Part shown: in pieces, positions 1 through 6,547 of the stretch | Numbering within the stretch: position 1 is the stretch's first letter | How the letters are laid out: every line of letters begins with the position of its first letter | Position numbers and translations under genes: made by a program | Assembly (NCBI GenBank): GCA_964505325.1 | Contig: CAZDHT010000160.1 | Coordinates: 1 to 12,476 of the forward strand | Length of the DNA stretch: 12,476 nucleotides | Source of the DNA: CAZDHT01 sp964505325 | GTDB lineage: Bacteria > Planctomycetota > PUPC01 | Direction of reading: 5' to 3' | The notes under the pieces: model-generated | Database searches by the model: none | Seen by the model: only the letters and a program-made list of their open reading frames with translations | Told to the model about the DNA's origin: nothing

Positions 1-33
1 TGCCGGATGAGTAACAACACCCCGTATGCCAGA

Positions 34-62
34 ATTATATCACACAATCGCCCCGTTGTCAA
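34..62 (-). promoter_or_regulatory. Consensus sigma70-type promoter reading left out of the window
   Basis: Read on the minus strand, TTGACA (62-57) and TATAAT (39-34) are separated by exactly 17 bases, so both boxes match the sigma70 consensus perfectly. Transcription would start near position 27 and run leftward out of the window, so the gene it serves is not visible. No ORF on the plus strand nearby explains it. Confidence 0.7.
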
Positions 63-201
63 GCCCTGACGCGCATTTTATCCACTCGCAGAAGTGGCAT
101 ATCAATGTATCATATTGGGTTCCAGTGATTTGCGACGCGAAAAGAAATGGAAGCCGGCCAAGGAAAAGTGGGAAAGTGGGAAACCGGGAAGGAGAGCTCC
201 A

Positions 202-313
202 AGAAGCTGTTTCAAAACGGTGGGGCAGACATTCCTGTCTGCCCGTTGGCAGGCAAGAATGCCTGCCCCACCAAGAACCCAGATCTCTCGTTGTGAGTTC
301 TGAAACAGCTTCT
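202..313. repeat. 112-bp foldback element with nested inverted repeats
   Basis: A perfect 13-bp inverted repeat (202-214, AGAAGCTGTTTCA; 301-313) encloses a second inverted repeat of 25 bp with 3 mismatches (219-243 and 248-272, 4-base loop). The inner arms carry the GGTGGGGCAG/CTGCCCCACC motif. The layout resembles a small palindromic intergenic element (REP or MITE class). No coding capacity or target-site duplication was recognised. Confidence 0.6.
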
Positions 314-348
314 AAGGCTGCTCAAAGGGCATCAAACCGGCTCCTTTC

Positions 349-537
349 CTGCTCTGTTGAAAACCGAGACCCTTCGCGCAGCCTGTCCTGAGCCCCTCGG
401 CCGTGAGCCGCTCGGGGCCGAACGGCGAAGCCGAAGGGCTCAGGATGACATGAACACAGTAGGCTGCTCTAGACTGTCATTCTGAGCGAAGCGAAGAATC
501 TCTCCAAGACCCCTCACCGGGGTTTTCAACAGAGCAG
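349..537. repeat. 189-bp MITE-like element with 17-bp terminal inverted repeats
   Basis: The ends are perfect 17-bp inverted repeats: CTGCTCTGTTGAAAACC at 349-365 and its reverse complement at 521-537. Inside lies another inverted repeat, 386-400 against 431-445 (14 of 15 bases match), with the motif TCCTGAGCCC. A TGTCATTCTGAGCGAAGCGA-type segment starts at 476. Nothing inside is coding. The same terminal sequence bounds a larger element at 3583-4084. The flanks (TCCTTTCC and TCCCTTTCC) are similar but not a clear target duplication. Confidence 0.6.
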
Positions 538-1065
538 TCCCTTTCCCATTTTCCCCTTTTCCCGTTTTTCCTTTTCTCATCCGAGATTCAATGGGCCCCG
601 CCGTCTCGCCCGAAAAGGAATTGACAGCGCGGGAACCGAGAGCCAGAATAGGCGAAGTCACAAGCGGCGCCAACACCCTGGGGATTTCACATCACTTCGC
701 CGCGCGTTGCGCTCACTCACGGGCGGCCCGAAACAGATATGACGGCCCCAGATTTACGGATAACCATAATGGTCAGGCGCACCCGCGCGGCACCGGCAGC
801 GCGGAAAGCATTTGACAAGGAGCAGAAACCCTTCTACATTACCGCGTGACCGCCTGGAGTTGGCAGGTGCTGCATGGTGGGTGTTTCTGTATTTCTGGGC
901 CCGTTTTGCCCGGGCTGCGGCTCCAGTGGATCACATCGGGCGCCGGATGCGCGCGGTGTCCGAATCCCACGGCCTGAGCAACTGTCTGTTGTGTTGGCGG
1001 CGCGGGGTTGGTAGACTTTATTGGGTGTTGTCTCCCGACTGGGGAGCAGCGGGGCGAGGTTCTAC
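538..1065. other. Non-coding stretch before the GNAT-ASCH gene
   Basis: No convincing gene was found here. The left part (538-580) is a pyrimidine-rich tract that roughly mirrors a purine-rich tract at 161-191. Short open frames between 590 and 1084 lack ribosome binding sites and recognisable protein features. The only signal noted is the promoter-like pair at 812-840. Confidence 0.5.
812..840 (+). promoter_or_regulatory. Candidate promoter for the GNAT-ASCH/dCTP deaminase unit
   Basis: TTGACA (812-817) is followed 17 bases later by TACATT (835-840), a perfect -35 and a 4-of-6 -10. It would start transcription near 847, leaving a leader of about 220 bases before the ATG at 1066. It is the best rightward promoter-like sequence found upstream of the gene pair, but the leader is long and the match may be chance. 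Confidence 0.4.
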
Positions 1066-2067
1066 ATGCCAACGGTCCGAGTAATGCACCCGGGGGATCA
1101 CGAGGCCGTTCGTGAGTTCCTGCTGAAGAGCGCCTACCTCTATCCGGACATCGACCGCTGGATTGACAAGAAGGCGCTCCCTGGACTGAAGACCGGCGAG
1201 CGTGTGGGGTTCCTGATCGACGCTGAGCAGCGCATCGACGGGTTAGTCATCGCCAAGCGCGGCCCCAGGGCCAAGCTTTGCTGTCTGAGAATTGCAGACG
1301 ATCTCAAAAACCAAGGGTGGGGCACTGAACTGCTGAGGCGCGCTGCCGAACAGCTTGCGCGAGAGGGTGCGCGCGAAGCTTATGTCACGGTGAGTGAGTT
1401 GGTCGACGACAGCGGCCACGACTTTTTCAGGCGCCTGGGGTTCGATCTATGCGGCCGCGTTAGAAACAAGTACGTGCACGGGGTTGACGAGTTGGTCTAT
1501 CGCTGGCCGCGCCAAGAGTTGCTCGCCTTTCTGGATGAAGAGCCGCAGCGTAACGGCGCGTGCGCCCGATTCCCGGAACCGGCGCTGCACAAGTTGCCAA
1601 CGATGTTGATGTCACTGAAGCCTCGGTTCTCCAGCTTGATCTTGCAAGGGCGCAAGACAGTTGAGTTTCGTCGCCGCTTCTCGCGCAAGCATATTGGCGC
1701 TCGAGTGCTTTTCTACGTTTCGAGGCCCGCGCGGTCGTTCGAATTCACCGCCCACATCAGTGATGTGGCTTACGGAACTACGGATGAACTGTGGGACGCT
1801 TTTCAGGATGAGGGGGGCGTCGACAAGGCAACATTTGACGCCTACTTCCAGGGCAGGGATGCAGGATATGCGCTCTGTCTCAGTGAAGTGGAACCCTTAC
1901 CACAGCCCCTTGACCTCTCAAGCGCGTTGTCCGCTTGTCCCGAGCTGAAGCCGCCACAGTCTTTCAAGAGGTTGGAACACGCGCCGTCGCTCGTGAGTCT
2001 GTGGAGCGAAGCCGTTGGAGTTAACGAGGGGGGGCCTCCCAATGAGCGTTGGAATCCTTTCTCCTGA
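1066..2067 (+). CDS. GNAT acetyltransferase fused to a C-terminal ASCH domain
   Basis: A 333-residue two-domain protein. Residues about 2-148 are a GNAT N-acetyltransferase fold: the acetyl-CoA-binding loop is N82-Q83-G84-W85-G86-T87, followed by a helix and the late FFRRLGF strand-turn. Residues about 178-300 are an ASCH domain (PUA-like, linked to RNA or nucleotide binding), with SLKPRFSSLILQGRKTVEFR at 183-202 and a later ELW at 241-243. The ATG at 1066 is chosen over an upstream TTG (1021) because GAGG at 1056-1059 sits 6 bases before it and the GNAT fold begins directly after. The gene overlaps the next by 26 bases, so the two are probably co-translated. Acetylation substrate and ASCH ligand are unknown. 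Lower G+C than genes to the right suggests transfer. Confidence 0.88.
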   Translation: MPTVRVMHPGDHEAVREFLLKSAYLYPDIDRWIDKKALPGLKTGERVGFLIDAEQRIDGLVIAKRGPRAKLCCLRIADDLKNQGWGTELLRRAAEQLAREGAREAYVTVSELVDDSGHDFFRRLGFDLCGRVRNKYVHGVDELVYRWPRQELLAFLDEEPQRNGACARFPEPALHKLPTMLMSLKPRFSSLILQGRKTVEFRRRFSRKHIGARVLFYVSRPARSFEFTAHISDVAYGTTDELWDAFQDEGGVDKATFDAYFQGRDAGYALCLSEVEPLPQPLDLSSALSACPELKPPQSFKRLEHAPSLVSLWSEAVGVNEGGPPNERWNPFS

Positions 2068-3181
2068 CGAAATCCGCGATGAGCTTCTCCCGGACGGCGG
2101 CCGCCATGGCCTGCACCGCCCCTCCGGCGCCGACGTTAACGACATCATTGGCTTCTCCTCCGTAGACTTGCCGCTGGGGACTGAGTATTGGGTGATGCTC
2201 GGGAGTTGCCGGAGCGGAAAAGATCTGAGCGTAGCGGATCTCCTGCGCTTGTATGCGCCCAACGGGCCGCGAACCCTCACGGAAAACACCGTTCTAGAGA
2301 AGGGGCACGTGTACTTGGTGAAAGTTGATCTGGAACTCGCTTTGACGGACAAGCGTATCAGGGGGAAATCGACAGGTAGAAGTTCGATAGGCCGCCTTGA
2401 TGTCCTTGTTCGTCTTCTCATCGATGGAAGCAGCGAGTTTGACCAAGTCCCTGAATGCGCAAAGGGAGCTCTGTACGTCGAGGTCGCGCCGATCACGTTC
2501 AACGTCTTGGTCAGCCCGGGGACGTGCCTATCACAGTTGAGGCTCTTTCGTGGGGACGAAGACCTGTTTACCCTGACAATGGACGAGCTGGGGTACGAGG
2601 CTCCCTTTCCCGTGGTGAACGGTGACGGAGCTCGTGTCTCCCCCGCCAATGGCGGCGGCAGGCATACGACTTTCCCTTTCTCGTTGGAGCTGACACCGGA
2701 CGCCGAGACCGGAATTCGCGGTTTCGTTGCAAGGGACGATCCCCCAGAACCTATCGACCCGGAACTCAGGGATCACTACGACCCGCATCAATTCTGGGAA
2801 GCAGTGGAGAGTGGCGACCCTTCCGTGTTGCTGGAGACCGACCGGTTGTATATCCTGCGGTCCAAAGAGCGGTTGAAGTTGCCCGGACATCTGGCGGTTG
2901 AGTGTCAGGCCTATACCGAGACTTTGGGCGAGTGGCGTATTGAATATGCAGGGTTCGCGCATCCTTGGTTCGGCTCAACCCGTGGACAGGGAACCCCCAT
3001 TATTTTCGAGGTCCGCGGACACAATATCCCTACGATTCTCCGAGACGGCCTACAGTTGGGCAAAGTGAGTTTCCGAAGGATGTCCAAGTCGGTGCCAGAA
3101 CCCGACCACTTGCCAGCCAAGGAGCAATACGAGCAACAGGAACTCAAGCTTTCAAGTTGCTTCAAGGCGTGGGATACGTAG
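2042..3181 (+). CDS. dcd: Double-domain 2'-deoxycytidine 5'-triphosphate deaminase-like protein
   Basis: A 379-residue protein of the long dCTP deaminase type, made of two dUTPase-like folds; single-domain Dcd is about 190 residues. Known family members convert dCTP to dUTP and ammonia. Domain one carries the active-site motif GRSSIGR at 112-118 and the candidate catalytic glutamate E147 (YVEV). Domain two carries SKERLKLPG at 274-282, IEYAGF at 300-305 and FEVRGHNIP at 322-330, with E323 in the equivalent position; its SSxxR motif is degenerate. The ATG at 2042 follows the purine-rich tract 2026-2034. It starts 26 bases inside the GNAT-ASCH gene, implying translational coupling. Hand counts give G+C of 30/60 (2281-2340) and 31/60 (2401-2460), against 43/60 in the beta-helix gene (5041-5100). 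A housekeeping nucleotide role and a phage-defence role are both possible. Confidence 0.9.
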   Translation: MSVGILSPDEIRDELLPDGGRHGLHRPSGADVNDIIGFSSVDLPLGTEYWVMLGSCRSGKDLSVADLLRLYAPNGPRTLTENTVLEKGHVYLVKVDLELALTDKRIRGKSTGRSSIGRLDVLVRLLIDGSSEFDQVPECAKGALYVEVAPITFNVLVSPGTCLSQLRLFRGDEDLFTLTMDELGYEAPFPVVNGDGARVSPANGGGRHTTFPFSLELTPDAETGIRGFVARDDPPEPIDPELRDHYDPHQFWEAVESGDPSVLLETDRLYILRSKERLKLPGHLAVECQAYTETLGEWRIEYAGFAHPWFGSTRGQGTPIIFEVRGHNIPTILRDGLQLGKVSFRRMSKSVPEPDHLPAKEQYEQQELKLSSCFKAWDT

Positions 3182-3582
3182 CGCGCCGCCGCTTCGCAGT
3201 GACGATCGTCGCTCAACGGTCCCACGTCTGGACGCACGCGCTCGCTCCCGACCTCGGGCACCCATGAATTCCAAAAGTGTCACTGACGCCCTACTTAATT
3301 CAGCTTTCCTCTCAGTCGGTGCTCGTCGCTGCACTGGGGTGACTTCGTCGTAGGCCGCGCGGGATCAATGCGGCGTCGCCTGGCCGCCCTTCAACCCCTC
3401 GGCTACCAGAGACGATAAGGCGCTCGACGCGGTCTTTGTCGTAATCGCGATCATAATCGTAATCCTACCCGATGGATGAAGTTACGAAGAACCGATTAGG
3501 ATTAGGAGCAAGATTACGAGTACGAGCGAAGCGCTGCGATGCAGGCCAGGCCCGCCTGAGTTAGCGCCATTGGTGCCCGTGC
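3182..3582. other. Non-coding stretch downstream of the dCTP deaminase gene
   Basis: No gene or terminator hairpin was recognised. The only structure is a set of degenerate TAATCG/CGATTA-type words arranged head to head: GTAATCGCGATCATAATCGT from 3441 on one side, and GATTAGGATTAGG at 3494-3506 then GATTACGAG at 3512-3520 on the other. It looks like a dispersed intergenic repeat. Confidence 0.45.
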
Positions 3583-3690
3583 TGCTCTGTTGACAACCCC
3601 GCGCTGGACATCGAAAGACGCCCTGGGCGATCTGTAGCCGGGGCGGCTGGCCTCATCTTAGCCCACAAGTCGGCGGGGCGACGGCGCGGT

Positions 3691-3775
3691 GTGGAGTGCG
3701 ACGTTTTCAACGCCGCTCTGGGCCCGTCGTTTCAAACGACGGCCTGAAAGCGGCGATAGAATCGCCGCAGTCCAC
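3691..3775. repeat. Nested foldback block
   Basis: Several inverted repeats are nested: 3691-3700 with 3766-3775 (9 of 10), GCCGCT at 3712-3717 with 3749-3754, CCGTCGTTT at 3724-3732 with 3734-3742 (perfect, one-base centre), and next to these the hairpin 3750-3757/3761-3768. The block could extrude as a cruciform or fold in RNA. There is no T-run to make it an obvious terminator. Confidence 0.5.
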
Positions 3776-3833
3776 AGACCGGCCAGACGTTGATCGGCGT
3801 ACTGGGTGTTCCACGCCGCTCCGTCGCGCGTCC

Positions 3834-3957
3834 GGCTGCTCCTCGGGGTAAATTTCATGTACCACGTGGTACATGAGATGTAACGCGGCGTGCGCGGCTC
3901 ATCTGCGGGGTAAGTTTCATGTACCACGTGGTACATGAGATTTGACGCTGAGTAGTT
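3834..3957. repeat. Two 62-bp tandem units, each with a perfect 22-bp palindrome
   Basis: Units run 3834-3895 and 3896-3957. A 43-bp core (3844-3886 and 3906-3948) matches at 40 of 43 bases. Each core contains the same perfect 22-bp palindrome (3855-3876 and 3917-3938) centred on GTACCACGTGGTAC. The word GGCTGCTCC at 3834 recurs at 3958, exactly two periods away, suggesting a third, decayed unit. The palindrome could be an operator for a dimeric regulator or an RNA hairpin. It lies about 300-380 bases upstream of the beta-helix gene. Confidence 0.65.
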
Positions 3958-4160
3958 GGCTGCTCCGTCCGGGCAGCACCACGGAGATGTGGGCAAAGAT
4001 AAGGCCGCTGGCCCCGGAATTCCGGCCTCATCGAGGCCGGCTACAGCACGGAGGCCCGCGCGCCAATAGGTTTTCAACAGAGCATGGCTGTCGTGAATAT
4101 CCAGATTTGCCAGCGGCCATGGGCCAGAGCCTATCCGGGAAATCTGGGGCAAGAAGGCGG

Positions 4161-4188
4161 TTGACGGCGTCGCGGCCCGTCCTATACT
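4161..4188 (+). promoter_or_regulatory. Probable promoter of the beta-helix gene
   Basis: TTGACG (4161-4166) and TATACT (4183-4188) are separated by 16 bases, each 5 of 6 against the sigma70 consensus. Transcription would start near 4195, about 40 bases before the GTG start at 4236. It also supports placing the start there rather than further upstream. Confidence 0.6.
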
Positions 4189-4235
4189 GGGCGCCCGGCC
4201 ACAGTCTCAACGCCCACGGGAGGAGGGACCAACCG

Positions 4236-6197
4236 GTGCGCAGAGCAGCCCTCGCCGTCCTTCTGACCGCCTGGCTCGCAGCCCCGCTCGCGGGGGCGAC
4301 GCGCCCCTGGCCGCCGCAGTATAAGATTCGCCCCGACGAGAAGGCGCGCCTCACCGCGGCCGACGTGGTCGGGCCGGACGGCATCGTGTATCCCGACTGG
4401 CGTCACGCCGGCGTGCCCGGCGGTATCCCCGACGTCGCGGAGAAGGCGAAGATCGAAGACTTCGGCGGTGCGGCGGACGACGGCAAGGACGACGCCGACG
4501 CGTTCGAGGCCGGCGCCGCCGCCGTTGCGAAGAAGGGCGGCGGGGCGCTCGTGCTCGGCAAGGGCAGCTACCACCTCGACCGGCCGGTCATTATCATGGA
4601 CGACAACGTGGTCATCCGCGGCCAGGGCGCCAGGCAGACGAAGGTCGTGTTCCGCTACGGCATTCCCAAGGGCAAGGTGGTGTTCTTCCATCCGAAGCCC
4701 GGTGCGGCCTTCGGCTATGGCTCGTGGATCGACCTGCACGCCTCGCCGGACGGGCTGAAGCGCCTGCGCCTCGAGAGCGGGGGCAAGGTGCTCGCCGAAC
4801 GCGCCCGCGCGGCGCACTGGGGCGGCACGTTCCGCCTGATGGCCACCACGTGGAAGCTGGTCGGCGAGCTGGGCGCCGGCGAGCACACGCTCAAGGCGGT
4901 CGCGGAGTGGGACGGCGGCCGCAAGGCGGAAGCCACGCTCCGCGTGAGCATCGACCCCAAGCTCTCGCTCCCGCCCGGCCGGCGGCGGCGTCCTTACGGC
5001 GCCCTCGGGGCCTTCACGTTCGTCGGCGACCTGTACGGCCACAGCCCGGTCAAGCTCGCCAGGGACGGGAGGCGCGGCGACATGACCGTCGAGCTCGTCG
5101 ACGCCCGGGGCCTGAGCAAGGGCGACGCCATCGTGCTCAACGCGCCGGCGACCAAGCGATGGAACCGCCTCGTGCGCAACCGCTGTCGATGGGGCTCGTA
5201 CCGCGAGTACCAGTTCCGCATCGAGGGCGTGGAGGGCAAGACCGTCCGGCTCAACCAGCCGCTGCGGTACGACTTCCCGACGGTCGACGGCTCGACCGCG
5301 CGCAAGTTCCACCCGATCCGCCGGTGCGGCGTGGAAGACCTCACGTTGGTCCAGACGAAGAAGCTGTGGACGGACGGCGTCGCGTTCATCGGCGGGTGGG
5401 AGTGCTGGACGCGGGGGGTGACGGTCAACAAAGCCGGCCGGTTCCCGCTCCACGCCGTGAACGCCAAGTGGTGTGAGATTCGCGATTGCACGGCGAATGA
5501 CGCGTGGTACCACGGCGGCGGCGGGACTGCCTACGTCGGCTGGCAGCACGCCTGGGATTGCCTGATGGACAACGTCACCACGACCAGGATGCGGCACGCG
5601 CCGTGCGTGCAGTGGGCGTCGTCCGGCAACGTCATCCGCAACAGCACGTTCCACGGCAGCGACATGCAATGGCACGCCGGCTGGACCAACGAGAACCTGT
5701 TCGAGAACTGCGTGGTCGACGGCTACGGACGGTCAGGGACGTACGGCTACGGGGCGTGGGCCTCGCCGCCGGAGGACACCGCCCACGGCCCCAACGGCCC
5801 GCGGAACGTGGTCTACGGCTGCGACATCCGCTCGCCCCGGACGGGGCTGTGGATGGGCGGGATGAACGAGAACTGGCTGATCCTGCACAACCGGTTCCGC
5901 GTGGGGAACGGGCCGGCGGTGTTCGCCAAGACCGCGTCGTTCGATCACATCATCAGAGGCAACGTGTTCGTGCTGGAGCGGAAGCACCCGGCCATTGAGT
6001 TGAGGACGGCGGACTGTGTCGGCGTCGAGGTCATCGGCAACCGCATCTTCGGCGGCAGCGGGACGCTTGTCGCCGGCAAGGGCAAGCCGCTGATCGAGAA
6101 GGACAACGCGTTCGCGGCCTACGAGAAGGATGCCGCGCGGCCGAAGCCGAAGGTGCCGTCCATCTTCGAATGGCAGCGGCGCGCGACGAGGAAATAG
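4236..6197 (+). CDS. Secreted right-handed beta-helix (pectate-lyase-like) protein
   Basis: A 653-residue protein. The GTG start is chosen because GGGAGGAGGG (4218-4227) lies 8 bases before it and a signal peptide follows at once (RR, then a hydrophobic run, AGA near residue 21). Residues about 70-130 resemble the pectate_lyase_3 entry region: DFGGAADDGKDDADAF, then GGGALVLGKGSYHLDRPVII and VIRGQG. Residues about 160-240 look like an inserted Ig-like beta-sandwich, ending GEHTLKAVAEWDGGRKAEATL. From about 250 to 640 the chain is a repetitive parallel beta-helix rich in N, G and turn strands (CEIRDCTANDAWYHGG, NVIRNSTFHGS, NENLFENCVVDGYG). It is probably exported and may act on or bind polysaccharide. 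The substrate and catalytic residues cannot be named; a structural or binding role is also possible. Confidence 0.85.
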   Translation: MRRAALAVLLTAWLAAPLAGATRPWPPQYKIRPDEKARLTAADVVGPDGIVYPDWRHAGVPGGIPDVAEKAKIEDFGGAADDGKDDADAFEAGAAAVAKKGGGALVLGKGSYHLDRPVIIMDDNVVIRGQGARQTKVVFRYGIPKGKVVFFHPKPGAAFGYGSWIDLHASPDGLKRLRLESGGKVLAERARAAHWGGTFRLMATTWKLVGELGAGEHTLKAVAEWDGGRKAEATLRVSIDPKLSLPPGRRRRPYGALGAFTFVGDLYGHSPVKLARDGRRGDMTVELVDARGLSKGDAIVLNAPATKRWNRLVRNRCRWGSYREYQFRIEGVEGKTVRLNQPLRYDFPTVDGSTARKFHPIRRCGVEDLTLVQTKKLWTDGVAFIGGWECWTRGVTVNKAGRFPLHAVNAKWCEIRDCTANDAWYHGGGGTAYVGWQHAWDCLMDNVTTTRMRHAPCVQWASSGNVIRNSTFHGSDMQWHAGWTNENLFENCVVDGYGRSGTYGYGAWASPPEDTAHGPNGPRNVVYGCDIRSPRTGLWMGGMNENWLILHNRFRVGNGPAVFAKTASFDHIIRGNVFVLERKHPAIELRTADCVGVEVIGNRIFGGSGTLVAGKGKPLIEKDNAFAAYEKDAARPKPKVPSIFEWQRRATRK

Positions 6198-6227
6198 CCG
6201 ATCCCAGTTGAAGGAGCGGAATGGTGC

Positions 6228-6274
6228 GGCCATTCCGATTCGCATCAGATGTCAGGGATCGATAGGCTGCGGCA
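6228..6274. repeat. 47-bp direct repeat, copy 1 (other copy 8993-9039)
   Basis: Bases 6228-6274 match 8993-9039 at 45 of 47 positions. In the second copy the same bases are the 3' end of the intact hicA gene plus 17 bases downstream. Similarity stops abruptly at 6275, so this copy was cut off inside hicA. Confidence 0.8.
6245..6274 (-). pseudogene. 3' fragment of a hicA toxin gene
   Basis: Read on the minus strand this encodes CRSLSIPDI and a stop, identical to the last nine residues of the intact HicA at 9010-9195. The next codon upstream is unrelated. The fragment sits between the beta-helix gene and a 107-bp inverted-repeat block whose outer arm begins at 6278, four bases beyond the break. 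This suggests a former hicA truncated by insertion or rearrangement, or transfer of the hicA end with the repeat. Confidence 0.7.
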
Positions 6275-6277
6275 TTT

Positions 6278-6384
6278 TGTGGCACGGGCGTCCCGCCCGT
6301 GAAAACACGGCCAAGCCTGCCCTGCCTGTCCGGCGAAGCCACAGGCGAAGCCGGGAGCGGAGCCGAAGGGATGGCCGTGCCACA
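6278..6384. repeat. 107-bp inverted-repeat block
   Basis: TGTGGCACGG (6278-6287) is perfectly inverted at 6375-6384. Inside the left end is the hairpin CACGGGCG-TCC-CGCCCGTG (6283-6301). The block has no coding frame of interest and looks like a small dispersed palindromic element. Confidence 0.5.
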
Positions 6385-6399
6385 CGAGGCGACGGCAGC

Positions 6400-6443
6400 G
6401 GCCGGTCCTTCGGGTTCTTGATGCCGTTCGTGGTGAGTGGATC
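6400..6443 (+). repeat. Dispersed TTCGTGGTGAGTGGATC repeat, copy 1
   Basis: This 44-bp stretch resembles 8877-8920 and 9517-9560, all ending in TTCGTGGTGAGTGGATC. It is the most diverged of the three copies in the window. No function is recognisable. Confidence 0.6.
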
Positions 6444-6501
6444 GGGAGTTGATATTCCGTAACACTTCAGCCAAGTGGGGTGCCGACACGGCATCTGTAT
6501 T

Positions 6502-6547
6502 GCGAAAAGCGGGGACGAGCAACGCTGCGCCAGTCCCCGTTTTTCGC
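6502..6547. terminator. Hairpin downstream of the helical-protein gene, possible terminator
   Basis: GCGAAAAGCGGGGAC (6502-6516) and GTCCCCGTTTTTCGC (6533-6547) pair at 14 of 15 positions with a 16-base loop. It begins about 58 bases beyond the stop of the minus-strand helical-protein gene. The T-run lies inside the stem rather than after it, so it may equally be another dispersed repeat. Confidence 0.35.

Larger units (their letters stand above)
3583..4084. repeat. 502-bp element with 16-bp terminal inverted repeats, related to 349-537
   Basis: The ends TGCTCTGTTGACAACC (3583-3598) and the reverse complement of TGCTCTGTTGAAAACC (4069-4084) match at 15 of 16 bases. They are nearly the same terminal sequence as the 189-bp element at 349-537. 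A second, inner inverted repeat CTGTAGCCGG (3632-3641 and 4037-4046) supports the boundaries. Inside are a cruciform-like block (3691-3775), two 62-bp tandem units (3834-3957), a CCGGAATTCCGG palindrome (4014-4025) and an 8-bp hairpin (4022-4040). No transposase is encoded. Confidence 0.5.

Noticed and set aside
26..391. A 121-residue open frame at the left end
   Set aside because: It runs through two inverted-repeat elements, has no ribosome binding site and encodes no recognisable protein.
1021..1065. TTG start that would add 15 residues to the GNAT-ASCH protein
   Set aside because: The ATG at 1066 has a GAGG ribosome binding site at proper spacing, and the added residues are not part of the GNAT fold.
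3834..3957. Could the 62-bp units be a CRISPR array?
   Set aside because: Only two full units are present, the repeat is longer than the 19-base gap between cores, and there are no cas genes nearby.
4182..5675. A 497-residue open frame on the minus strand
   Set aside because: It lies opposite the beta-helix gene, has Arg/Ala/Val/His-rich composition typical of high-GC antisense frames, and lacks a ribosome binding site and any recognisable domain.
6283..6301. GC hairpin after the beta-helix gene as a terminator
   Set aside because: It is followed by an A-run rather than a T-run on the plus strand, and forms part of a larger inverted-repeat block.
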